Positions 22,110-30,260 are shown, counted from the stretch's first letter. The stretch: DNA of 64,000 nt from Prosthecodimorpha staleyi (GCF_018729455.1 NZ_JAHHZF010000010.1:132122-196121), one strand, 5' to 3'. Made by a program: numbers and translations. Notes: generated from the letters alone by a model not told the origin.

Positions 22110-22571
22110 ATGACCGTACCAGCAACAGCCACAGAACTTGGCGCTCGCTTGCCCAACGCAGGAGAAAAGGCAGCCGCCAACCAGCTTCGGAAAATTCTTG
22201 CGGCCAAGCTTGCCGCGGGAGAGGAAGGCGCACGCCTGAACGTCATCGACGAGGGCAAGCGTCTCGACATCACTCTGACGCCTGCGCTTTCAGGCCTGCT
22301 GATGGATCTGCTCCGACATGTCGGAAGCGGGAATGCCGTTACGCTGGTGCCTGTAAGCCAGATGCTCACGACTCAGCAGGCAGCCGATATCCTCAATGTA
22401 TCTCGACCTTTCTTCATCAAGCTGTTGGAAGAAGGGCAAATCCCTTTTGAACTGGTCGGTCGCCATCGGCGGGTAAAAGCTGAAAACCTATTCTCTTACA
22501 AGGCGCGCCGTGACCAGAAGCGAGGCGAAGCGCTGTCGGCCCTAGCCGAGATGGATTCGGAGCTGATTTAA
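22110..22571 (+). CDS. Helix-turn-helix antitoxin-like DNA-binding protein
   Basis: This is a 153-residue putative antitoxin and autoregulator. The C-terminal half carries an excisionase/MerR-like helix-turn-helix of the HTH_17 type: LTTQQAADILNVSRPFFIKL, then LLEEGQIPFELVGRHRRVK with the typical wing. The N-terminal half (about 1-85) is a separate domain that could bind the toxin. The ATG at 22110 follows CAGGGAG at good spacing. A PIN-domain gene begins 3 bases after the stop, the standard antitoxin-first layout of a type II toxin-antitoxin pair. Base composition is clearly lower in GC than in the surrounding chromosome, which suggests transfer. The assignment as antitoxin rests on the HTH plus PIN context. 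Confidence 0.8.
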   Translation: MTVPATATELGARLPNAGEKAAANQLRKILAAKLAAGEEGARLNVIDEGKRLDITLTPALSGLLMDLLRHVGSGNAVTLVPVSQMLTTQQAADILNVSRPFFIKLLEEGQIPFELVGRHRRVKAENLFSYKARRDQKRGEALSALAEMDSELI

Positions 22572-22574
22572 CGC

Positions 22575-23165
22575 ATGTTTGCGAACCGGTTCACCGCATT
22601 CATCGACGCCTGCACACTGGTGAGTGCGCTGAAACGGAATCTGCTCCTAACCCTTGCGGAAGCCGAGTTCTTCCGAGTTCGATGGTCCGATACCGTTCTT
22701 GACGAGACGGAGCGGGCATTGGTGGCAATACACTCGAAGCGCGGAATCGAAAATGCTGCCGAGCGCGCAAAACGTGCTCGTGAGGCTATGGAAAATGCAT
22801 TTGAGGACGCAAACGTAGGAAAATTTGATAATCTCCGCCTGCCTTGCATTAGCTTGCCAGACCCTGGCGATACTCATGTGCTTGCCGCCGCAGTCAAAAC
22901 CCGCGCAGACGTGATAGTTACTGAAAATCTGAAGGATTTTCCAGAAGAAATACTTGAACCACTTATGATCGAGGCCCGGTCGGCTGATGCCTTCATTGCT
23001 GACACGATTGCCCTCGACCCCGGTCGGGCGGTGGCAGCAATCCGAACGATGCGGATGCGGCTTAAGAATCCAGCAAAGACAGCCGAGGTTCTGTTGATTG
23101 ATATGGAATCGGAGGGACTTGTGGAGACAGTCGACGTTCTACGTCCGCATGTTGCCTCGCTATAA
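22575..23165 (+). CDS. PIN-domain toxin-like ribonuclease
   Basis: This is a 196-residue PIN-domain protein, probably the toxin partner of the upstream HTH protein and likely an RNase. Candidate metal-binding acids are in FIDACTLVSALK (first Asp), WSDTVLDETERAL (Glu region), SLPDPGDTHVLAAAV (Asp pair) and ADVIVTENLKDFPEE (final Asp). The pattern Asp...Glu...Asp-x-x-Asp...T-x-N-x-x-D-F-P is that of the PF13470-type PIN family. A C-terminal extension (about 135-196) goes beyond the core. The gene starts 3 bases after the antitoxin stop, so expression is coupled. Codon use is less GC-biased than in its neighbours, as for the antitoxin. Confidence 0.82.
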   Translation: MFANRFTAFIDACTLVSALKRNLLLTLAEAEFFRVRWSDTVLDETERALVAIHSKRGIENAAERAKRAREAMENAFEDANVGKFDNLRLPCISLPDPGDTHVLAAAVKTRADVIVTENLKDFPEEILEPLMIEARSADAFIADTIALDPGRAVAAIRTMRMRLKNPAKTAEVLLIDMESEGLVETVDVLRPHVASL

Positions 23166-23484
23166 AAGGTGGGGTGATGACCACCCCTGAATTGCCGATG
23201 GACGGCTTCCATCGGCGCCGAACCGAGCAGGCCGAGCCGGTCCGCGACGAGCCGCCCTACCGAAAGCCGGGGTGCATGTCGGTTTACAGGAGGACCTTCG
23301 ACGAGCACCAGCCGCGACGTCGTTCGAGACCGGGCGGGGGACCTCGACCGCTGGCGAGAGTTGGGCCTGGACGGCAGGGGAGGCGGCAACCGTCGGGATT
23401 TCCAGAGGCTGTCCCCTGCCCGCAGGGGTCCGCTCTGAAATCTCCAGGGCGGATTGGTATCTTAAAACGTCCGCGGAATGGTCG
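23166..23484. other. Gap downstream of the PIN gene
   Basis: Several open frames overlap here on both strands, all rich in Arg, Pro and Gly and without recognisable motifs or convincing ribosome-binding sites. I see nothing that I can call a gene; the region is likely decayed sequence at the end of the insert. Confidence 0.4.
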
Positions 23485-23728
23485 TCACCGTTGCCTTGAG
23501 GTTCGGCGTTCGGCTTTCCATTCCCAATTCTCCTGCTCGGTCGCGCTCCCCGTTCGGGCGACAAGGACCACATCGTGCCGACCGTAGAGGTAGGCCTCGA
23601 CTGCAGGCAGGAATCATCTGCTCGTCAACGGGGTCGATTTTCGGGAGACCTTTCACCCCCGGCAAAGAGGCGAATGCCGGCCACTCCCGCGCCTGGAAGG
23701 TCCGAAAATGCGGATGGCGATTTCGGCT
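23485..23728 (-). pseudogene. Frameshifted gene remnant of unknown family
   Basis: On the minus strand one frame reads RNRHPHFRTFQAREWPAFAS, then PGVKGLPKIDPVDEQMIPA. A second frame then continues with VEAYLYGRHDVVLVARTGSA and TEQENWEWKAERRTSRQR before a stop at 23485. The two join smoothly if one T near 23595-23605 is removed. In the upstream direction the first frame is closed by a TGA (23729-23731), beyond which the same frame again reads protein-like text (SFTKGACGIGCRWQLFPR, GSSAEMAKGGGQAERHMRQ). No start codon is left. I read this as the tail of a broken gene with a frameshift and perhaps a nonsense mutation; the family is not recognised. Confidence 0.4.
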
Positions 23729-23945
23729 TCACTGGGATGGCGATGCGTGTTGTCGCATGTGCCGTTCCGCCTGCCCGCCACCCTTGGCCATCTCCGCAGA
23801 ACTGCCGATCCTCGTGAAGATTGACGCACGAGGGAACAGTTGCCAGCGGCATCCTATGCCGCACGCACCCTTGGTGAAACTGACCCATAGCGCTTTCTTC
23901 CGGCCGAGGTAGCAGACTGCCCCCTCAAGGCCCGGGATCAAACAC

Positions 23946-25343
23946 CTACCCGCCGCCGGCGAGATCGTCGAACAGGGTCGGCTGGCCCATCTGACCGCCC
24001 TTGAGCATGATTTCCAGACCGTCCATGTCGGCCCGGTCGGCATGGGTGCGGCAGAGGGCGGCGCCGGGGCCGAGCGTGGCGATATGCGAGAGGCCCCAGA
24101 GGCCGAGCGCCTGGATGGCGAGGCTCGACGTGTCGCCGCCGGCGATGCAGGTGCGGGCGGGGCGGATGCGGTTCAGGACGGCTGCGGCGAGGCGCGCGGT
24201 GGCCTCCGCGACCTGAAGCGCCCCGAGCCGGGGCTGAGGATCGGTGCCGACCTCTGCAGCCCCCGCGCCCGCCTCGGCGGCCTCGGCCTCGGGCAGAGCG
24301 GTCGCGGCGAGCATGTGGCGGCCGGCGGCGAGGCCCTGCGCAATACGGGCGGCCTGCGCGTCGCGATAGGCCGCCTCGGCGATGAGCCGGGCCACATCCA
24401 GCGCGACCGTCTCGTAGCGCGTCGCCTGCGCCGTCTGGGCCCGGGTGACCGGCGACAGGCTGCCGACCAGCACGAAGACCGGGCCGGCCGCCGCGGAGGG
24501 GCCGGGTATGGGCGGGCTGAGCATGGGCGGGTTGAACATGGGCGCCCCGCGGGTCCCGGCCCAGGCTGCCGGCCAGGCGGCGGCGAGCGCACGGGCGACG
24601 CTGCTGGCGCCGACGGCGACCAGCGGGGCCCGTCCGGCCCAGTTCCACAGCACTTCGCCGATGGTGGCGAGGTCCTGCTCGCGCGATACGTCGAACAGCA
24701 GGTCCGGATGCGTCGCCGCCAGCGCCGCGACCCTGTCGACCGCCTCGGCGGACGGCAGCGCATAGGTCGGGTAGTCGACGAGACCCAGCCTGCCGAGGCC
24801 TTGGCGGGCGAGATGCCGGCGCAGGTCGGCCTCGTCCATCGGCGTGACCGGATGCCGGCTCATCGTCGGGTGCCGGTCGATGCGATAGGCTTCGCCGCTC
24901 GCCCCGGCAGTGGCGAAGAGCTGGCCGAACAGGCAGTAGCGACCGAGATTCGGCTGGCCGCCGACGATCGGCAGGTTCGGATGCGGAAAATGCGGGCGGA
25001 GTGCCGACACCGCCGCGCCGATGCTGCCGACCTGCGGCGCGCTGTCGAAGGTCGAGCAGCATTTGTAGTGCAGCACATCGACGCCGAGGCCTGCGAAGAA
25101 GCGGCCGGCCGGGTCCAGTTCCCGCGCCATCGCGATCGGGTCGAGCGACCGGGTCGCACCGGCCAGGCCGACCGCGTCGAGCGGGCCGAGCGCGGCGAGC
25201 CGCTCCGGCTCGGGAATGCGGGTCAACAGGACGGCCCGGAAGCCGCGTTCGGCCCAGGTCGCCAGCGTATCGCTGGCGCCGGTGAAATCATCCCCGTACC
25301 AGCCGACGCGCGGGTTTCCCGCCGACCGCGCCTCGTCCGTCAT
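23946..25343 (-). CDS. Four-carbon acid sugar kinase family protein (OiaK-like)
   Basis: This is a DUF1537-type kinase (465 residues) that phosphorylates short sugar acids or their keto derivatives with ATP. The N-terminal sugar-binding domain begins with WYGDDFTGASDTLATWAERG, the family signature. The segment HYKCCSTFDSAPQVGSIG contains the substrate loop. The C-terminal nucleotide-binding domain includes FVLVGSLSPVTRAQ, CIAGGDTSSLAIQALG and a final GLEIMLKGGQMG. The start ATG overlaps the stop of the RuBisCO-like gene (ATGA), so the two products are made together. In characterised D-apiose/isoapionate pathways such a kinase (OiaK) makes 3-oxo-isoapionate 4-phosphate for a RuBisCO-like protein. 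The same role is likely here, but the exact substrate is inferred from context. Confidence 0.85.
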   Translation of the reverse strand: MTDEARSAGNPRVGWYGDDFTGASDTLATWAERGFRAVLLTRIPEPERLAALGPLDAVGLAGATRSLDPIAMARELDPAGRFFAGLGVDVLHYKCCSTFDSAPQVGSIGAAVSALRPHFPHPNLPIVGGQPNLGRYCLFGQLFATAGASGEAYRIDRHPTMSRHPVTPMDEADLRRHLARQGLGRLGLVDYPTYALPSAEAVDRVAALAATHPDLLFDVSREQDLATIGEVLWNWAGRAPLVAVGASSVARALAAAWPAAWAGTRGAPMFNPPMLSPPIPGPSAAAGPVFVLVGSLSPVTRAQTAQATRYETVALDVARLIAEAAYRDAQAARIAQGLAAGRHMLAATALPEAEAAEAGAGAAEVGTDPQPRLGALQVAEATARLAAAVLNRIRPARTCIAGGDTSSLAIQALGLWGLSHIATLGPGAALCRTHADRADMDGLEIMLKGGQMGQPTLFDDLAGGG

Positions 25344-26620
25344 CCGCGGGCTCCGCCGAAGAACGCCAGCGCGCGCCCCAGTTCGGCATGCTCGCATGCG
25401 GCCTCGTCGAGCGCGCGGCCGGCCGCAACCGCCGCCCAGGCCTGGCGGATGCTGGCCACCCCCGCGGCCGGGCCGTCCGGATGCGCCATGATGCCGCCGC
25501 CGGCCATGAACAGAAGGTCGGCATGGCCGACCGCCGCGTGAGTCGCGGGCGCCGTGCCGGCCCATTGGCCGGACGAGAAGGCCGGCAGGACGCGATCGTC
25601 GGCGCCGTCGGTCAGCGGTGCCACGCAGTCGCGCGCCGAGCCGACGACCTCCTCGTCTTCCTGCGCGAACTTGCCCTGCAGGCCGTGGACATGCATGTGA
25701 TCGACGCCGGCCAGCCGCCAGAGCGTCTGATAGGCCTGGAACGAAATGCCGAGCAGGGGATGCCGCGAGACCGCGCCGTAGCCGTTGCGGTGGCCGTGGA
25801 CGACCAGATCGGTCGAGCGGCGCAGGGTCTCGATCGCCGAGAAGCCGCACCAGTTGAGGCTCGCCATCACGCAGGTGCCCTCCTCCCGGGCGACCAGGTC
25901 GGCATGGCGGCGCATCGCGTCGGTTTCGTCGGTGATGTTGAAGGCGACCATCACGGCCTTGCCGGTGCGGTCGCGGTGGCGCCTGACGGCCGCCATGACG
26001 GCCGGGATGCGCTCGGCGAGCGGCGCATGGTCTGGATCGGCGGCGATCTCGTCGTCCTTGATGAAATCGAGTCCGGCCGCGCAGAGCTGGCCGACCAGGG
26101 CGCCGGTCTCCGCCGCGCTCAAGCCGACATTGGGCTTGATGATCGAGCCGACCATCACGCCCGCCGGCACGCCCGTCAGCCGCCGGGTGCCGGCAATGCC
26201 CTGCGCCGGCATCGGAAAGCGCCGCCGGAACGACCAGGGCAGACGAAGGCTCTCCAGGCGGAGCCCGGTCACCTCGCCGAGATCGTAGAGATTGCCGGCA
26301 ACCGTTGCGGCGAGCGTGGCCAGGTTGGCGCCGACATTGGCGACCGGAAAGGACAGCGTCACCCGCGCCCGTCGCCAGGGGCCGCCGATGCCCTTGCGGC
26401 CGAGCCAGGCATTGGGCAGGCTCGGCGCCGCCGCCGGTTCAAGCTCCTCGACGCCGATGATCGCCGCGCGGGCCCGGTCGCGCAGCGCGTCGGTCTCGCC
26501 CTCGACACGGATGAAGGTGCCGCAGCTCTGCTCGCCGGCCATGATCCCGGCAACTGCCTCGGGATCGAGCGGCGTCTCGATCAGGTAGCGCGCCTCGAAG
26601 CGCTCGGATGCATGCGGCAC
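25340..26620 (-). CDS. RuBisCO-like protein (RuBisCO large-subunit family, OiaX/OiaT-like)
   Basis: This is a RuBisCO large-chain homolog of 426 residues that is not a true carboxylase. Counting against plant RuBisCO, the base K175 is kept (K162 in GSIIKPNVGLS) but K177 is replaced by Asn164. The carbamylated lysine and metal ligands are kept (K188, D190, E191 in LDFIKDDE). The HR pair of H294-R295 is H277-R278, H327 is H310 and the loop 6 lysine K334 is K317 (HGLQGKF). Metal-dependent enolate chemistry is therefore expected. With the downstream sugar-acid kinase, the best match is the isoapionate-phosphate decarboxylase or transcarboxylase/hydrolase group. It starts with GTG at 26620, 11 bases after the VOC gene, with GAGG upstream. 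Confidence 0.9.
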   Translation of the reverse strand: MPHASERFEARYLIETPLDPEAVAGIMAGEQSCGTFIRVEGETDALRDRARAAIIGVEELEPAAAPSLPNAWLGRKGIGGPWRRARVTLSFPVANVGANLATLAATVAGNLYDLGEVTGLRLESLRLPWSFRRRFPMPAQGIAGTRRLTGVPAGVMVGSIIKPNVGLSAAETGALVGQLCAAGLDFIKDDEIAADPDHAPLAERIPAVMAAVRRHRDRTGKAVMVAFNITDETDAMRRHADLVAREEGTCVMASLNWCGFSAIETLRRSTDLVVHGHRNGYGAVSRHPLLGISFQAYQTLWRLAGVDHMHVHGLQGKFAQEDEEVVGSARDCVAPLTDGADDRVLPAFSSGQWAGTAPATHAAVGHADLLFMAGGGIMAHPDGPAAGVASIRQAWAAVAAGRALDEAACEHAELGRALAFFGGARG

Positions 26621-26631
26621 AGGCGGCGCCC

Positions 26632-27171
26632 TCAGAGCTTGGAGAGGTCGGGGAAGGGCCGCACCGGGTCGCTGCCGTCCCAGGCCTCGGAGGCCTCGCG
26701 GATCAGGCGGAACATCTCGCCCTTCGGTCCGGCGACCTCCGACAGTTCGATCACCGTGCCCGGATGATACTCGGTATCGAAATAGACGAAGCGGCCGCGC
26801 GCGCCGACTTCGCCGCTCATCACCGCCTTGAAGCCCTGCGCGGTCAGACGTTCGAGGTCGGCGTCATAGTCGGAGGTCCAGTAGGCGACATGCTGCAGGC
26901 CGGTATGGCCGGCGGCGCGGAAGTCGCGATACATCGACGGCACATCGTTGCGGCACTGGATCAGTTCGATCTGCAGCGGGCCGGAATTGGCCAGCGCGAC
27001 CGAGTTGTGCGGCTCGTAGGCGACGCCGCGATACTGGTAGTTCCGGATCGGAACCTTCGGATTGTAGAAGAACGGGCCGACCCCGAGCACGCGGCTCCAG
27101 TAGTCCATGGCCTTTTCGATATCCGGCACGACATAGCCGGCCTGGCGGATATGGCCGAAGAAGCGACTCAT
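26632..27171 (-). CDS. VOC family protein (glyoxalase/dioxygenase superfamily)
   Basis: This is a 179-residue vicinal-oxygen-chelate fold protein with two beta-alpha-beta-beta-beta modules: HIRQAGYVVPDIEKAMDYWS and GLQHVAYWTSDYDADLERL. Candidate metal ligands are the first-strand His in GHIRQAGY, Glu in LQIELIQ, His in GLQHVAYW and Glu in TVIELSEV, the usual His-Glu-His-Glu pattern. The family includes epimerases, lyases, isomerases and dioxygenases. It lies in the middle of the TRAP/RuBisCO-like/kinase operon, 11 bases before the RuBisCO-like gene, so it most likely acts on a sugar-acid intermediate, for example as an isomerase or epimerase. No known isoapionate enzyme that I recall is of this fold, which makes its role open. 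Confidence 0.85.
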   Translation of the reverse strand: MSRFFGHIRQAGYVVPDIEKAMDYWSRVLGVGPFFYNPKVPIRNYQYRGVAYEPHNSVALANSGPLQIELIQCRNDVPSMYRDFRAAGHTGLQHVAYWTSDYDADLERLTAQGFKAVMSGEVGARGRFVYFDTEYHPGTVIELSEVAGPKGEMFRLIREASEAWDGSDPVRPFPDLSKL

Positions 27172-27211
27172 CGGGAGATGCCTTCCAAAGAGGGAGCCGA
27201 GGGGGAGCGGA

Positions 27212-29137
27212 TCAGAATTTCAGGAAGCCGGTCGACAGCCACGGCACGGCGGCGACGACCAGGAGGCCGAGGATCAGGGCCAGCATGTAGCCGCCGATAT
27301 GCCGGAGGCCTTCGTCCGGATTGACCTTGGAGATCGCGCAGGCGCCGTAGTAGCCGACGCCGAAGGGCGGGGCGAAAAGGCCGATGCCCATGGCCAGGAT
27401 GACCACCATCGCGTAGTGCACCTCGTGCACGCCGACCTGGCGGGCGATCGGGAACAGCAGCGGCCCGAACAGCACGATGGCCGGAATGCCCTCCAGCACG
27501 CTGCCGAGGATTACGAAGGCGACGATCGACACGGCCAGGAAGCCCCAGGCCCCGCCCGGCAGGGCCGCCATGATGCGTCCGAGATCCTGCGAGAAGCCCG
27601 ACTGGGTCAGCCCCCAGGCCATCGCGGTGGCGCAGCCGACGATGAAGATGATGGCGCCGGTCAGCGAGGCGGTTTCGATCAGCATCGGGCCGATCCGGCG
27701 CCAGTCGAAGCGGCGATAGACGACGAGCCCCATCACCACCGAATAGGCGATGCCGATGGTCGAGACCTCGGTGGCGGTGGCGACGCCCTCGACGACCGCG
27801 GCACGGATGACGAAGGGCAGCGCGATCGCCGGCAGCGCGACCAGCGCCAGCTTCAGGATCTCGGGCGCCGGTACCCGCGCGACATGGCTCAGATCCTCGT
27901 GCCGGTAGCGGCGCCAGACGACGACGCAGAGCGCCAGCCCGAGCACCACCGCCGGCAGCATGCCGCCGGTGAACAGGGCCGCGATCGAGACGCCGGTGAC
28001 CGAGCCTATGGTGATCAGCACGATCGAGGGCGGGATAGTCTCGGTCTGCGCGCCGGTGGCCGAGAGCAGCGCGACCAGGTCGCCAGGCTTGGCGCCGCGC
28101 GCCTTCATCTCCGGGAACAGCACCGGGGCGATCGCCGCCATGTCGGCGATCTTCGAACCGGAGATGCCGGAGACGAGATACATCGCGCCGATCAGCACAT
28201 AGGAAAGACCGCCGCGGACATGGCCGAGCAGGCCGGCGAGAAAGCGGATCATGGCGGCCGCCATGCCGGTCATCTCGATCAGGAGGCCGAGAAAGACGAA
28301 CAGCGGCACGGCCAGCAGGATCAGATGGCTCATGCCCTCGTCGAGCCGGCCGACCATGACCAGGAGCGGCGTCGAGGTGGTCAGCGCCAGATAGCCGAAG
28401 GTGGCGAGCGCGAAGGAGAAGGCGATCGGCACGCCGGCGAAGACGTTGGCGGCGACAACGCCGACGAAGAAGATCACCAGGTTGAGCTTGCCGAGCGGCT
28501 TCAGCACCGGCCCGGCCCACCAGAACAGCACGATCAGACCGGCCGCGACCAGGATCGCGGCGAGTGCGGGGCCGCGCGCATGCAGGCGGACGAAGCGGGC
28601 GAGCGCCGCGGCAAGCATCAATCCGATGCCGGTCGGGATGGCGGCCGCCCGCCAGGCGTTGCTGATCTCCAGCGCCGGGGTGACGATGAAGCCCTCCTCC
28701 TGCGCGTAGTCGAGCGCATGGTGGAAGATCAGGAGCAGAAACGCGATCGACGCGGCCAGCGCCAGCGCCTCCAGGAAGGCCCGGGCACCCGGCGAGACCC
28801 GGGAGACCAGCCCGGTCATGCGCATGTGCTCGCCGCGCCGCAGCGCCACCACGGCGCCGAGCATGGAGAGCCATAGGAACAGGATCGAGGCCAGTTCGTC
28901 GGACCAGACCAGCGGCGTGTGGAACAGGTAGCGGGCGGTCACGCCCGCCGCCAGGATGGCGATCTCGATGAGAACGATCGCGGCCGCCACCCCCTCGACG
29001 GCGGTGCCGATGATGTGATCGGCCCGCGCCGCGAGCGCGGCAAGGCCGGTCGGCGCGCCCGTCAGGGCGACGCCGGAGGGGCCCGCGGTGGCTGGGCGCG
29101 CGGCGGCGTGCATGTCCGTCGTCCTCGGTTCGAGCAT
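27212..29137 (-). CDS. TRAP transporter fused small and large permease (DctQM)
   Basis: This is an inner-membrane component of a tripartite ATP-independent periplasmic transporter, 641 residues with DctQ and DctM fused. The N-terminal part (about 35-200) is a four-helix DctQ unit with WSDELASILFLWLSMLGAVV and RRGEHMRMTGLVSR, both hallmark DctQ segments. The C-terminal part (about 215-640) is the 12-helix DctM channel with FVGVVAANVFAGVPIAFSF, FVFLGLLIEMTGMAAAM, SGSKIADMAAIAPVLFPEM and PPSIVLITIGSVTGVSI. The uptake is driven by the sodium gradient in the family. The gene lies 12 bases after the binding-protein gene and 40 bases before the VOC gene. The substrate is presumably the sugar acid degraded by the downstream enzymes. 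Confidence 0.93.
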   Translation of the reverse strand: MLEPRTTDMHAAARPATAGPSGVALTGAPTGLAALAARADHIIGTAVEGVAAAIVLIEIAILAAGVTARYLFHTPLVWSDELASILFLWLSMLGAVVALRRGEHMRMTGLVSRVSPGARAFLEALALAASIAFLLLIFHHALDYAQEEGFIVTPALEISNAWRAAAIPTGIGLMLAAALARFVRLHARGPALAAILVAAGLIVLFWWAGPVLKPLGKLNLVIFFVGVVAANVFAGVPIAFSFALATFGYLALTTSTPLLVMVGRLDEGMSHLILLAVPLFVFLGLLIEMTGMAAAMIRFLAGLLGHVRGGLSYVLIGAMYLVSGISGSKIADMAAIAPVLFPEMKARGAKPGDLVALLSATGAQTETIPPSIVLITIGSVTGVSIAALFTGGMLPAVVLGLALCVVVWRRYRHEDLSHVARVPAPEILKLALVALPAIALPFVIRAAVVEGVATATEVSTIGIAYSVVMGLVVYRRFDWRRIGPMLIETASLTGAIIFIVGCATAMAWGLTQSGFSQDLGRIMAALPGGAWGFLAVSIVAFVILGSVLEGIPAIVLFGPLLFPIARQVGVHEVHYAMVVILAMGIGLFAPPFGVGYYGACAISKVNPDEGLRHIGGYMLALILGLLVVAAVPWLSTGFLKF

Positions 29138-29149
29138 GGGGCGGCGGCG

Positions 29150-30166
29150 TCAGGCGAGCTTGCCGACCGCGCCTTCCAGCAGGCCCCAGGCCTCGTCGCC
29201 GAAGCGGCCCTTCCATTCCGCATAGAAGCCGGCCTCGCGCAGCTTGGCGCGGAAGCTGTCCGGGCTGGTGCGATTGAAGGCGAGGCCCTTGGCCTCCAGG
29301 TCGGCCTGCAGGGTGGCGTTGAGCTTGCGGATGTCGTCGCGCTGCTTCATGCCGGCATCGTTGATCGCGCCGGCGACGATCTTCTGCAGGTCTTCCGGCA
29401 GGCCCTTCCAGGCGCGGCCGTTGGCGATGAACCAGAAGCCGTCCCAGATGTGGTTCGACAGGGCGCAGGCCTTCTGCACCTCGTAGAGCTTGGCCACTTG
29501 GATGATCGGCAGCGGATTCTCCTGGGCGTCGACCACCTTGGTCTGCAGCGCGGAATAGACCTCGGAGAATTGCAGGCTGGCCGGCGCGGCGCCGAGGCCC
29601 TTGAACATCGAGATCGACAGCGGGCTGACCGGCACGCGGATCTTGAGGCCGGCCATGTCGGCGGCGGTCTGGATCGGCTTGCCCGAGGTGGTCATCTGGC
29701 GGAAGCCGTTGTCCCACATCTTCTCGAAGGCGTAGAGGTTGACCTTGGCGATCTGGGCGCGGACATGGGCGCCGACCTTGCCGTCCATCGCGCCCCAGAC
29801 CTGGTCGTAGTCGGCGAAGGCGAAGCCGACCGCGTTGATCGCCGCCGCCGGCACCAGGGTGGCGATCACCAGCGCGGACGGCGTGAAGAAGGTGATGCCG
29901 CCGCTGCGGACCTGCGAGAGCATGTCCGTGTCGCCGCCGAGCTGGTTGTTCGGGAAGATCTGGATCTGGACCCGGCCGTTGGTCTCGCGGGCGATCCGCT
30001 CGACGGCCTCCTGGGCGCGCACATTGAGCGGATGGGTGACCGGGAGATTGTTGCCGTATTTCAGATCGAATTCGGCGGCGCGGGCGATACCCGGGCGGCC
30101 GAGAGCGACGACGGCCGGCGCGGCAGCCAGCGACTTCAGAATGGTGCGGCGGGTCAGGATGGCCAT
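29150..30166 (-). CDS. TRAP transporter substrate-binding protein (DctP family)
   Basis: This is the periplasmic binding protein of the TRAP system, 338 residues. The N-terminus has a twin-arginine type signal (LTRRTILKSLAAAPAVVALG) ending near ARA-AEFD. DctP landmarks are YGNNLPVTHPLNVRAQEAVE, QIQIFPNNQLGGDTDMLSQV, GLKIRVPVSPLSISMFKGLG with the carboxylate-binding Arg, and VVDAQENPLPIIQVAKLYEV. I place the start at the ATG at 30166, which follows GAGGAACG; a TTG at 30181 is less likely. It is the first gene of the catabolic operon, read away from the LacI-type regulator. Homologous binding proteins take up sugar acids such as uronates and aldonates. Confidence 0.92.
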   Translation of the reverse strand: MAILTRRTILKSLAAAPAVVALGRPGIARAAEFDLKYGNNLPVTHPLNVRAQEAVERIARETNGRVQIQIFPNNQLGGDTDMLSQVRSGGITFFTPSALVIATLVPAAAINAVGFAFADYDQVWGAMDGKVGAHVRAQIAKVNLYAFEKMWDNGFRQMTTSGKPIQTAADMAGLKIRVPVSPLSISMFKGLGAAPASLQFSEVYSALQTKVVDAQENPLPIIQVAKLYEVQKACALSNHIWDGFWFIANGRAWKGLPEDLQKIVAGAINDAGMKQRDDIRKLNATLQADLEAKGLAFNRTSPDSFRAKLREAGFYAEWKGRFGDEAWGLLEGAVGKLA

Positions 30167-30260
30167 GGGCACGTTCCTCAAGGTTATGATTGATTATGAT
30201 GGTTCTTGATCCTCTTCCACGATATGTATTGATCGTGTAACGCGTCAAACGTCGTTTTTG
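30167..30260. promoter_or_regulatory. Divergent control region between the TRAP operon and the LacI regulator
   Basis: The 94-base divergent spacer is AT-rich for this genome and contains short repeated words: TTATGAT, TTATGATGG and TTCTTGAT between 30183 and 30211, and the half-palindromic TAACGCGTCA near 30237-30246, which resembles a LacI-family operator centre (CG). It must contain the promoters of both units and is the likely binding site of the regulator. No exact operator can be fixed by eye. Confidence 0.5.

Noticed and set aside
23174-23587. Plus-strand open frame of 137 codons downstream of the PIN gene
   Set aside because: Arg/Pro-rich, no motif, and overlapped by better protein-like text on the other strand.
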